A stretch of DNA of 64,000 nucleotides from Mycobacterium shinjukuense (GTDB lineage Bacteria > Actinomycetota > Actinomycetes > Mycobacteriales > Mycobacteriaceae). Within the stretch, counting starts at the first letter, position 1, and each line of letters begins with the position of its first letter. Shown in pieces: positions 53,601-61,823 of this stretch. The notes beneath the pieces are model-generated. The model saw nothing but the letters and a program-made list of their open reading frames with translations, made no database searches and was not told the origin of the DNA. The stretch is from assembly GCF_010730055.1 (NCBI RefSeq), contig NZ_AP022575.1, positions 2,790,001 through 2,854,000 on the forward strand, given 5' to 3'. A program made the position numbers and the translations under genes.

Positions 53601-56600
53601 ACCCGTTCCGCTATTGCCGATACCGGTGTTGTAGCTGCCCGAATTGAACACCCCGAAGTTGCCGGTGCCGGAGTTGAAGAACCCGACATTGCCGGTACCC
53701 GAGTTGAACAACCCGACATTGCCGCTGCCGGTGTTGAAACCGCCGATCCCGGTCAGGTTGTCACCGCTGAGCCCGATACCGATGTTGCCGGTGCCGGTGT
53801 TGCCGAACCCGATATTGCCCACACCCATATTCGCAAAGCCGAGGTTGCCGCTGCCGGCATTGCCCAACCCGATGTTGCCGATACCCAGTAGGCCGGGCGC
53901 CGCACCCGAGTTGGCGAACCCAACATTGCCGGCACCGACGTTGCCGAACCCGACGTTGTTGCCGCCGATGTTGCCGCTGCCCAGGTTGACGTCGCCGATG
54001 TTGCCGCTGCCCAGGTTGAAGTCCCCGATGTTGCCGAACCCGACATTGCCCGTCCCCACATCGGCCAACCCGATGTTGACGATAAGGCCGCGGTTCAGCG
54101 CCGTGCCGGCCGACGACAACCCTGCCAACTGATGACCCACATTGCCCAAACCCGACACCAACGCCGAGGTCCCCACATCCAGCGTGCTGGTGTTCACCAG
54201 GCCCGACACACCCGACCCGAAGTTGAGCACACCCGATCCCAGCGCGCCGGCATTGAAGAAACCCGACGCCAGCCCCGGCAACGACTGCGTCGCCTGGTTC
54301 CAGCCACCCGACACGTTCGCGCCGACGTTCCCGAACCCCGACACCCCACCGGCGCCGGTGTTGAAGAAACCCGACGACGGGGCCGTGGTCGTGTTCCCGA
54401 ACCCCGGCACCGCCGGATTGTGGAGGGGACTGAGGCTGATGGGGCCCAGGGTGAGGTCGACGTTGAGCTCGAGGGGAATGGGATCGATCGTGTAGCCGTT
54501 CGGGAAGATGGTGAAGTCCGGGATGCCAAAGAACGCGTCGACATGCACCGGGATTTTCGGGAAAGTCAGGCCATCCGGGAACAGGGTGAAACCCGGGATG
54601 CCGCCGTCCACGTCGATACGCAGGGGCAGGGATGGAATGGTCAGTCCCGGAATGGCGATGGGCGGGATGCTGAGGTCGAGCACCGAGAAGGATGGGCCAG
54701 CGGAGCCCAGTTGAATGGTGACCGGGTCGAGGGTGCCCGAGAAAGTGAGGTCGGGGGTGCCGTTCGCGAAGTTGGCGATGGAGAGATCCACATTTCCAGT
54801 TGCCGGAATGACGAAGGGCGGTGGCGCGGGGCCGCCGGGGGCGGTGGCGGCCTGGTTGATATGCGTGGCGGGGATGTTCATGGGCGGGAAGATGACCAGC
54901 GGGCCCAGGTCGAAGGTTTCGTGGTAGTCCAGGGGGATTCCCTGGACGGGGATGGGATTCACGGTGTATGGGCCGAACTCGAAGGTTTGGTCAATGTCCA
55001 GCAGCGGGGGTATGTGAACGGGGATCGGATCGATAACGATGGGGCCCAGGTTCACGGTTTCGCGGAGGTACACGAGGTAGGTAAAGGGAATCAGGTCGCC
55101 GGCGGGGTAGGTGAAGTCCAGCAGGCCCTGGTAGTCGCCCGTCCACAAGAAGCCGTTGCTGTAATTGCCCGAGATGAATGCGCCGGTGTTGACGTTGCCG
55201 GGGTTGGCCACCCCGGTGTTGGTGTGACCGGTGTTGAACCAGCCGGTGTTGATGTTGCCCGGGTTGTAACCGCCGGTATTGGCGTCACCCGCGTTGAAGC
55301 TGCCGGTGTTGTAGTGACCGGTGTTGGCCAGGCCGGTGTTGAAATTGCCGGCGTTGAAAAGCCCAGTACTGCCCGTTCCGCTATTACCGATACCGGTGTT
55401 GTAGCTGCCCGAATTGAACAGGCCCCAGTTCCCGGTGCCGGAGTTGAAGAACCCGACATTGCCGGTACCCGAGTTGAACAACCCGACATTGCCGCTGCCG
55501 GTATTGAAACCGCCGATTCCGGTCAGGTTGTCACCGGTGAGCCCGATGCCGATGTTCCCGGTGCCGGTGTTGCCGAACCCGATGTTGCCCACACCCATGT
55601 TCGCCCAGCCGAGGTTGGCGCTGCCGGCATTGCCGAACCCGATGTTGCCGATACCCAGTAGGCCGGGCGCCTCACCCGAGTTGGCGAACCCGACGTTGCC
55701 CGACCCGATGTTGCCCAGCCCGACGTTGTTGCTGCCGATGTTGCCGCTGCCCAGGTTGACGTCGCCGATGTTGCCGCTGCCCAGGTTGAAGTCGCCGATG
55801 TTGCCCCCCGAGAACGGCACCCCGACAACACCACCGACAACACTCCCGGCAACACCACCGATAACACTCCCGACAACACTCCCGGGAACACCCCCGATAG
55901 CGCCGACAACACCACCGACAACGCCACCGACAACACCGCCGACAACACTGCCGGCGGTGCCCAACCCGATGTTGAAGTTGCCGATGTTGCCGCTGCCGAT
56001 GTTGAAGTCGCCAACATTGCCGAACCCGATATTGCCGCCACCGACGTTGCTCAACCCCAGATTGGGGCCAACGATCCCAACGGCCGAGCTGAAGCCCGAT
56101 ATCAGGGGGGCGGTGATGCTCCCGTCGAACAGGCTCAAGACACCCAAACCCAGGCCCGGGACAGCCACACCGCTGAAGGGATCCGGCGCTGGGGTGGTGG
56201 TGGTCGAGCCCCCAGAGCCCGGAATGGTGATGATCGGGATGTTGATGGGGCCCACCGGGGTGATGACGTCCACGTTCAAAGGGATCGCGGGCAGCACGGT
56301 GGCCGGGATGGAGACGGCGTCCTCGAGTCCGACGGACACGTCGATGGGCAGGATTTCGTGGAGAACCATTGACTTTACGGTGGAGGCCGGCGAGCCGAAA
56401 GACAGATTGAGCGGTATGGAGTCGCTGTAGGTGCCCGGGAAGGTGAGTTGCAGCGGGTCCATGTTGAATTCGATCCTGGGTATCCCAATTACGATGGGAT
56501 CCAGCTTGACGCCGCTTTTGAAGTCAAATAGGAACAGGGTCTGACCGATCGACATGTACAGCTTGAAGGGCTGGGTTTGTATATTCGCGATTCGGATTAG

Positions 56601-59600
56601 GCTGACGTCGAGGAATCCCGTGGTGTCCAGGCCGGAAAGAATAGTCGTGGCCGGGGCGTTGAAACCCAGGTTGACGTTTCCGTCGAGGCCGAAGTCGATT
56701 GCGGGGATGGGGATGTCCGGGACGGTGAAGGGGCCGAGTTCGAGGTTTCCCGTGACGGTCAGGAGGGGATTTAGCGCATCCAACACGGTGGTGGTCGGGA
56801 TGCTGATGGGGCCGATGCCGCCGTTGAGGGTGAAGTGCAGCGGGACCAGCCCACTGGTGAGGCCAAAGCCACCGGGGACCGCCGGAATGGGGCCGTTCGC
56901 CGGGGCTGGGGGGATGTAGTCCCACCGGAACGGGAAGGGCCCGATAGAAAGGGTGGTGTGCAGGTTCACCGGGATGGTGTCAACCGTGAAGCCCTGCGGG
57001 AAGACGGTGAATCCACCGGTGCCGGCGGCGAAGTCGGTGAGGCTGACCACCGGGTTTTCCGGGAACGCCAGGCCACCCGGGAACACCGTGATGCTGTCGA
57101 GGCCACCGGACAGGTTGATTGTCACCGGGGTTTGGTCAGGAACGCTGATGCCGTTCGGGAACAGGGTCAAGGGCGATGTGGACACCTCGGCAAACACGAC
57201 GATCGGGAAAAGAGGCCCCACGGTGTCGGTGCTGATGGTGGGTCCATTGATCTTGAGATCGGTGACGCTGAGGTAGAACGATCCGGTGGGGAATTTATTG
57301 CCGGGCGGGCCTAACGGCGGGCCGTAATGATCGATCGTGATGAACGGGCTTGGCAAGGTGAGCGGGGCGATGGAGATCGTTGCGTTGGCGAACATCCCGG
57401 AAAGAAGAACGGTGGGAGACACGTGGAACCCGTCGAGGCCGACGGTTCCAGTCACGTGCACCGGGATCGCGGGAATGGTGATCTGCGGGAGGGTGAATTC
57501 GCGGAGCCCGACGAATCCGCCGGTGATTTGCACGTCGAATGCGGGGATGGGAATGGGCTGGACGTGGATGGGGCCTATCCCGCCGACCACCTGCAGTTCG
57601 ATGGGGAGTTCGGAAATGGTGAAAAGCGGGCCGGGGACGAAGGGGGCCGGGCCGTTGGTGTGGTCGCCGGTTAAGAAGACACCGGTGTTGCCCATCCCCG
57701 AGTTGCCGATACCGGTGTTGTGACTCCCCGAATTGAACAAGCCAGAGTTCCCGGTGCCGGAGTTGAAGAACCCGACATTGCCGGTACCCGAATTGAACAG
57801 CCCCACATTGCCGCTGCCCGAATTGAAACCACCGATCCCGGTCAGGTTGTCACCGGTCAGCCCGATACCGATGTTCCCGTTGCCGGTGTTGCCGAACCCG
57901 AGGTTGCCCACGCCCATATTCGCCAGGCCGAGGTTGTCGCTGCCGGCGTTGCCGAGCCCGATATTGCCGATACCCATCAGGCCGGGCGCCAAACCCGAGT
58001 TCCCGAACCCGATGTTGCCAAACCCGATATTGCCCAAGCCGACGTTGTTGCTGCCGATGTTGCCGCCACCCAGCGGGCCGCCCGACAACATCCCCGACAC
58101 CTGAGTGCCGACATTGCCAATACCCGACACCAACGTGCCGGCGTTGAAGTAGCCCGACACCGTTCCCGGCAACGGCTGCATGGTCTGGGGGGACTGGTTG
58201 AACCAACCCGACGTGTGCGCGCCGACGTTCCCGAATCCCGACACCCCACCGCCGCCGGTGTTGAAGAAACCCGACGACGGGGCGGTGGTCGAATTCCCGA
58301 ACCCCGGCGACGCCGGAACGTTGATGCCCGCGATGCCGACGGGGCCGACGCTGCCGGTGGCGTGCAGGTTCAACGGAATGTTGTCAATGGTGATTGCCGG
58401 GGTGCTCAGGGCGTCGATATGGCCGACCACGTTGATCGTCAGCGGAAGTGGTTGCTCGGGAATCGAAAATCCCGGAATGGTGAAGGCGTCGGTGCCGGCC
58501 GTCACGCCAAGAGACAGCGACAGCGGTGTGTCGGGAATGCTGACGCCATTCGGGAAAAGGGTGAGCGCGGGGGTGGTATAAGAGATGGTGATTGGGATGG
58601 AAAAGCCGGTATTGATATGTATTGGCCCGATCAAGGTGATGGGATTGGGGGTAGGGCTGAGCGCGACCTGTTGGATTTGGGGAATTGTTATCGACGAGAC
58701 CGGCCAGGTGAACGTTACGGTGAAGTCGGGGACTTGTTGAGCCGGAAAAAGCGTGATGGGATTGATTTTGAGCGGGCCGATCGAGAGATTTGGTATGGTC
58801 GCGCCCAGCGAGATTGCCGGGACGTTGATGGGCGGGACGACCAAGGGGCCAAGGTAAAGTGTTTCGTTGATGTTGATCGGGATTTCGGGGATAATGTGGA
58901 TGGGCTCGATGGTGATGGCGCCGACACCACCGTTTATGTCCATTCTGAGCGGAATTTTGGGCAGTATGTTCAACCCGGTGGAGAGTCCGAGCAGTCCCTG
59001 GTAGTCGCCGCGCAACAAGACGCCGTTGCTGTAGTTGCCCGAGAGGAAAAAGCCGGTGTCGACGTTGCCCGAGTTCGCCACCCCGGTGTTGATGTCACCG
59101 GTGTTGAGCCAGCCGGTGTTGATGCTGCCCGGGTTGAAACCGCCCGTGTTGAAGCTGCCCGTGTTGAAGCTGCCCGTGTTGTAATTGCCGGTGTTGGCCA
59201 AGCCCGTGTTGAAACCCCCCGCGTTCCACAAGCCCCACCCGGAAGTCCCCGAATTGCCAATACCGGTGTTGTGGCTCCCCGAATTGAACAAGCCCACGTT
59301 CCCGGTGCCGGAGTTGAAGAACCCGACATTGCCGGTACCCGAATTGAACAACCCGACATTGCCGCTGCCGCTGTTGAAACCACCGATCCCGGTCAGGTTG
59401 TCACCGGTCAGCCCGATGCCGATGTTCCCGGTGCCGGTGTTGCCGAACCCGATGTTGCCCACGCCCATATTCGCCCAGCCGAGGTTGGCGCTGCCGGCGT
59501 TGCCGAACCCGATGTTGGCCAGGCCCATCAGGCCCGGCGCCACACCCGAGTTCGCCAACCCGAGGTTGCCCAACCCCACGTTGCCCAACCCGACGTTGTT

Positions 59601-60275
59601 GCTGCCGACGTTGCCGCCACCCAGGTTGAAGCTGCCGATATTGCCCGGCCCCAAGTTGAAGCTGCCGATGTTGCCGGCCCCCAGGTTGAAGCTACCGACG
59701 TTGGCCAAACCCAGATTGATGGTGAGCGCCTTCGGGTCGGCGGCGGCCGCCGGACTCCCCAACGGCGGGGCAAAGGGTGCTAACGCCGCCGCGGCCGCCG
59801 ATGCGCCGGCGTGATACCCCAGCATCGCGGCCACGTCCTGGGCCCACATCAGCTCGTAGTCGAACTCCGCGGCCGCGATCGCCGGCGTGTTCTGGCCGAA
59901 CAGATTCGACAACGCCAGCGACACCAGCTTCGATCGATTAGCCGCAACGACAAACGGGTCCACCGTCGCGGCCAACGCCGCCTCGTAAACACTTACTACC
60001 GCCCGGGCCTGCCCGGCCGCCGCCTCGGCGGCGGCCGCCGTCGCACCCAACCAGCCCGCATACGGGGCGGCCGCGGCCGCCATCGCGGCCGCCGACGGTC
60101 CCTGCCACACCCCCCCGGCCAGCCCCGAGGTCACCGACCCGAACGACGCCGCCGCCGAGCCCAGCTCGGCGGCCAGCTCATCCCAGGCCGCCGCCGCCGC
60201 GAGCAGGGGCCCCGACCCCGCCCCGGTGGAGATCAGCAGCGAGTTGATTTCTGGCGGCAGCACCGCAAAGTTCAT
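50625..60275 (-). CDS. Giant PPE-MPTR protein with complete PPE domain
   Basis: A 3,216-residue PPE-MPTR protein, closest in length to PPE55. The PPE domain MNFAVLPPEINSLLISTGAGSGP includes W57QG in GGVWQGPSAAAMA, and AAEFDYELMWAQDVAAMLGYHAG at its end. MPTR repeats (GSGNVGLFNSGTGNVGFFNSGTGN) alternate with beta-rich blocks. The PSSGFFNTG marker recurs at about 50.9, 52.6, 54.4 and 58.3 kb, with a degenerate copy near 56.2 kb. An unusual Gly-Val stretch lies at 55803-55955. ATG 60275 has GAAGGGATGG upstream; the next PPE gene lies 140 bp downstream, the PGRS gene 48 bp upstream. The 140-bp gap 50485-50624 holds only a leader. Confidence 0.92.
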   Translation of the reverse strand: MNFAVLPPEINSLLISTGAGSGPLLAAAAAWDELAAELGSAAASFGSVTSGLAGGVWQGPSAAAMAAAAAPYAGWLGATAAAAEAAAGQARAVVSVYEAALAATVDPFVVAANRSKLVSLALSNLFGQNTPAIAAAEFDYELMWAQDVAAMLGYHAGASAAAAALAPFAPPLGSPAAAADPKALTINLGLANVGSFNLGAGNIGSFNLGPGNIGSFNLGGGNVGSNNVGLGNVGLGNLGLANSGVAPGLMGLANIGFGNAGSANLGWANMGVGNIGFGNTGTGNIGIGLTGDNLTGIGGFNSGSGNVGLFNSGTGNVGFFNSGTGNVGLFNSGSHNTGIGNSGTSGWGLWNAGGFNTGLANTGNYNTGSFNTGSFNTGGFNPGSINTGWLNTGDINTGVANSGNVDTGFFLSGNYSNGVLLRGDYQGLLGLSTGLNILPKIPLRMDINGGVGAITIEPIHIIPEIPININETLYLGPLVVPPINVPAISLGATIPNLSIGPLKINPITLFPAQQVPDFTVTFTWPVSSITIPQIQQVALSPTPNPITLIGPIHINTGFSIPITISYTTPALTLFPNGVSIPDTPLSLSLGVTAGTDAFTIPGFSIPEQPLPLTINVVGHIDALSTPAITIDNIPLNLHATGSVGPVGIAGINVPASPGFGNSTTAPSSGFFNTGGGGVSGFGNVGAHTSGWFNQSPQTMQPLPGTVSGYFNAGTLVSGIGNVGTQVSGMLSGGPLGGGNIGSNNVGLGNIGFGNIGFGNSGLAPGLMGIGNIGLGNAGSDNLGLANMGVGNLGFGNTGNGNIGIGLTGDNLTGIGGFNSGSGNVGLFNSGTGNVGFFNSGTGNSGLFNSGSHNTGIGNSGMGNTGVFLTGDHTNGPAPFVPGPLFTISELPIELQVVGGIGPIHVQPIPIPAFDVQITGGFVGLREFTLPQITIPAIPVHVTGTVGLDGFHVSPTVLLSGMFANATISIAPLTLPSPFITIDHYGPPLGPPGNKFPTGSFYLSVTDLKINGPTISTDTVGPLFPIVVFAEVSTSPLTLFPNGISVPDQTPVTINLSGGLDSITVFPGGLAFPENPVVSLTDFAAGTGGFTVFPQGFTVDTIPVNLHTTLSIGPFPFRWDYIPPAPANGPIPAVPGGFGLTSGLVPLHFTLNGGIGPISIPTTTVLDALNPLLTVTGNLELGPFTVPDIPIPAIDFGLDGNVNLGFNAPATTILSGLDTTGFLDVSLIRIANIQTQPFKLYMSIGQTLFLFDFKSGVKLDPIVIGIPRIEFNMDPLQLTFPGTYSDSIPLNLSFGSPASTVKSMVLHEILPIDVSVGLEDAVSIPATVLPAIPLNVDVITPVGPINIPIITIPGSGGSTTTTPAPDPFSGVAVPGLGLGVLSLFDGSITAPLISGFSSAVGIVGPNLGLSNVGGGNIGFGNVGDFNIGSGNIGNFNIGLGTAGSVVGGVVGGVVGGVVGAIGGVPGSVVGSVIGGVAGSVVGGVVGVPFSGGNIGDFNLGSGNIGDVNLGSGNIGSNNVGLGNIGSGNVGFANSGEAPGLLGIGNIGFGNAGSANLGWANMGVGNIGFGNTGTGNIGIGLTGDNLTGIGGFNTGSGNVGLFNSGTGNVGFFNSGTGNWGLFNSGSYNTGIGNSGTGSTGLFNAGNFNTGLANTGHYNTGSFNAGDANTGGYNPGNINTGWFNTGHTNTGVANPGNVNTGAFISGNYSNGFLWTGDYQGLLDFTYPAGDLIPFTYLVYLRETVNLGPIVIDPIPVHIPPLLDIDQTFEFGPYTVNPIPVQGIPLDYHETFDLGPLVIFPPMNIPATHINQAATAPGGPAPPPFVIPATGNVDLSIANFANGTPDLTFSGTLDPVTIQLGSAGPSFSVLDLSIPPIAIPGLTIPSLPLRIDVDGGIPGFTLFPDGLTFPKIPVHVDAFFGIPDFTIFPNGYTIDPIPLELNVDLTLGPISLSPLHNPAVPGFGNTTTAPSSGFFNTGAGGVSGFGNVGANVSGGWNQATQSLPGLASGFFNAGALGSGVLNFGSGVSGLVNTSTLDVGTSALVSGLGNVGHQLAGLSSAGTALNRGLIVNIGLADVGTGNVGFGNIGDFNLGSGNIGDVNLGSGNIGGNNVGFGNVGAGNVGFANSGAAPGLLGIGNIGLGNAGSGNLGFANMGVGNIGFGNTGTGNIGIGLSGDNLTGIGGFNTGSGNVGLFNSGTGNVGFFNSGTGNFGVFNSGSYNTGIGNSGTGSTGLFNAGNFNTGLANAGDYNTGSFNTGEANTGGFNPGSINTGWLNTGHTNTGVANPGTVGTGAFLSGNDSNGLLWRGNYQGLVGISYIPAVLPQTRFLDLTFTGGLGSVVIPAIDLPAIRAEFSADVAIASFTLPTIPIPRIDLDATTVSVGLGPITVPSLAIPKVPVTLNYLTGSQPGGPLRIGPITGEFQVGGLVPLTIGPVVIGGSSSQGTISAFLANLPYSTPVVTIDEIPLLASVTAHTEPIDIFPGGLTIPAMNPLSINLSGGTGAFTIPAITIPGIPFALEAHSTLGPIRIVLIDIPAVPGFGNTTTAPSSGFFNTGAGGVSGFGNVGANLSGWFNQVPSGLLGTASGFFNAGALGSGVLNFGSGVSGLVNTSTLDVGTSALVSGLGNVGHQLAGLSSAGTALNRGLIVNIGLADLGTGNVGFGNIGDFNLGSGNIGDVNLGSGNIGGNNVGFGNVGAGNVGFANSGAAPGLLGIGNIGLGNAGSGNLGFANMGVGNIGFGNTGTGNIGIGLSGDNLTGIGGFNTGSGNIGLFNSGTGNVGFFNSGTGNWGLFNSGSYNTGIGNSGMASTGWFNAGGFNTGLANAGGYNTGSFNTGDANTGGFNPGSINTGWLNTGHTNTGVANTGTVGTGAFLSGNDSNGLLWRGNYQGLVGFAYTATIIPEFTVANIHASGGAGPITIPSIHIPAIPLDLTATGQIGGFTIPSVSISPITVGINPVFDLGPITVQDITIPALGLDPASSITIGPSFSSGSIIDPFPLELLTVFKFTIGPIQTTPSQTLAFTVPLSSLGLTTLIPEFTIPGFHIPVDPIHIELPLSVTIGPFVSPEITVPQIPLGLALSGATPAFNFPPEITIDRIPVVLDVNAVLGPINAGFVIPAVPGFGNATTLPSSGFFNTGGGGLSGITNSGTGLSGVLNAIPNPLFGSASGLANFGTQLSGILNRGAGISGVYNTGTLGLITAAFNSGLFNVGQKLSGLLYTGTGP

Positions 60276-60323
60276 GCCGCCATCCCTTCTCTGTGCGTTC
60301 TCAACATCGCCGTCGTCTGGTGA

Positions 60324-61823
60324 TCAGGGTGTTGCGCCGAGGCCGCCGACGCCGCCGGGGGCGGGGCCGCCGGGCGTTGCGTCATCGTTGTTGTTGGGGC
60401 CCGATGTGCCTCCGCCGGCGCCGCCGGCGATGGCTCCGCTGGCGCCGCCGTTTCCGCCGGCGCCGCTGACGCCGCTATCGCCGCCGAGACCGGTCGCGCT
60501 GCCGGTTCCGCCGCCGCCGCCGCTGTCGCCGCCGTTGCCGCCATCACCACCGGTGCCGCCGGCGGCGGCGTTGCCGCCGCCACCGCCGGTGCCGCCGTTG
60601 CCGCCGTTGCCGCCGGTGGAGCCGCCCCCGAAGCCGCCGGTGCCGCCGAAGCCGCCGAACCCGCCATCGCCGCCGAGGACGATGCCGGCACCGCCCTGGC
60701 CGCCGTTGCCGCCGCTGCCGCCGCCGCCGGACACGGTGCCGACGGTGGTGGCGCCGTTGGAGCCGCCGGAGCCGCCGTCACCGCCCCGACCGCCGGCACC
60801 GCCCACATAGCCGCTGCCGCCGGCACCGCCCGCACCGCCCCCGGCGCCGTCGCCGCCTTTGGCATTGATGCCGCCGCCGACGCCGGAGCCGCCGTTGCCG
60901 CCGGCGCCGCCCTTGCCGCCCATGTCGCCGACGTTATTGCCGCCGTTGCCGCCGGCGCCGCCGGCGCCGCCGGCCCCGCCGGAGCCGCCGACGTTGCCAA
61001 CGAGTCCCGAGGTCCCGCCGTTGCCCCCGGCGCCGCCGTGGCCGCCATTGCCGCCGTCGCCGCCGGAGCCGTTGGGGTTGCTGCCGCCGGCGCCGCCGTT
61101 GCCGCCAGAGCCGCCGGGGGCGCCGGTGACGAAGGAGGCGCCGGGTCCGCTGGTGTTGCCGAAGCTGCCGTTGCCGCCATTACCGCCGGCGCCGCCCTTG
61201 CCGCCCACGCCGGTGGCGTTGCCGCCGGCGCCGCCGTGGCCGCCGGAGCCGCCGGCGCCGCCGCGGCTGCCGCTACCCGCGTTGGTGGCGGGCCCGCCGT
61301 GGGAGCCGTCGCCCCCGGCGCCACCGGCGCCACCTTGCACGACTCCCTGGCCGCCGGCGCCGCCGTTGCCGCCGTTACCGCCGTTACCGCCGCCGATGCC
61401 GCTGCCGGTGCCCCCGCCGCCGCCGAAGGCGCCAGCGCCGCCGGCACCGCCGTTACCGCCAAAGAAGCCATTGCCGCCGGCACCGCCATTGCCGCCGTTA
61501 GCGCCGTTGCCGCCGTGCGCGTTGCCGTTGGTGGCGCCGCCGGTGCCGCCGGCACCGCCCTTGCCGCCATCGCCGCCGACGGTGCCAAAGCCGCCGCCGC
61601 CATCGCCACCCTTGCCGCCGTTGCCGCCAGCGCCGCCGTTGCCGGCGTCGCCGCCGACACCGCTGCCGCCGCCGCCGCCGTTGTTGCCGCCCGCTGCTGC
61701 CGCTGCCGCCGGTGTTGTTGCCATTGCCGCCGGCCCTGCTGGCCTGCTGCCACCACCCTGGCTGGTCAGAGCGTTGCCGCTGGCGCGGTTCCCGTTGCCG
61801 CCGCTGCCGCTGGCGCCGCCGAA
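60324..61823 (-). CDS. PGRS gene, 3' part after a frameshift
   Basis: About 499 codons of glycine-rich repeat (GGNGGNGG, GGAGG) running to the stop at 60324 (GGVGGLGATP). The frame connects to the upstream PGRS part by a one-base shift near 61824. Within the first 130 bases (about 61745-61693) the glycine frame also slips to a third register and back, leaving the Ala/Pro-rich segment RPAGPAAMATTPAAAAAAG. No independent PE domain or credible start exists, so this is the tail of the same gene. H37Rv likewise has PE_PGRS49 and PE_PGRS50 as separate ORFs beside PPE54, as I recall. Confidence 0.75.
   Translation of the reverse strand, partial: FGGASGSGGNGNRASGNALTSQGGGSRPAGPAAMATTPAAAAAAGGNNGGGGGSGVGGDAGNGGAGGNGGKGGDGGGGFGTVGGDGGKGGAGGTGGATNGNAHGGNGANGGNGGAGGNGFFGGNGGAGGAGAFGGGGGTGSGIGGGNGGNGGNGGAGGQGVVQGGAGGAGGDGSHGGPATNAGSGSRGGAGGSGGHGGAGGNATGVGGKGGAGGNGGNGSFGNTSGPGASFVTGAPGGSGGNGGAGGSNPNGSGGDGGNGGHGGAGGNGGTSGLVGNVGGSGGAGGAGGAGGNGGNNVGDMGGKGGAGGNGGSGVGGGINAKGGDGAGGGAGGAGGSGYVGGAGGRGGDGGSGGSNGATTVGTVSGGGGSGGNGGQGGAGIVLGGDGGFGGFGGTGGFGGGSTGGNGGNGGTGGGGGNAAAGGTGGDGGNGGDSGGGGGTGSATGLGGDSGVSGAGGNGGASGAIAGGAGGGTSGPNNNDDATPGGPAPGGVGGLGATP

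Noticed and set aside
39298..60275. Regularly spaced short repeats resembling a CRISPR array
   Set aside because: They are in-frame NxGxGN codon repeats of PPE-MPTR proteins, without unique spacers or cas genes.
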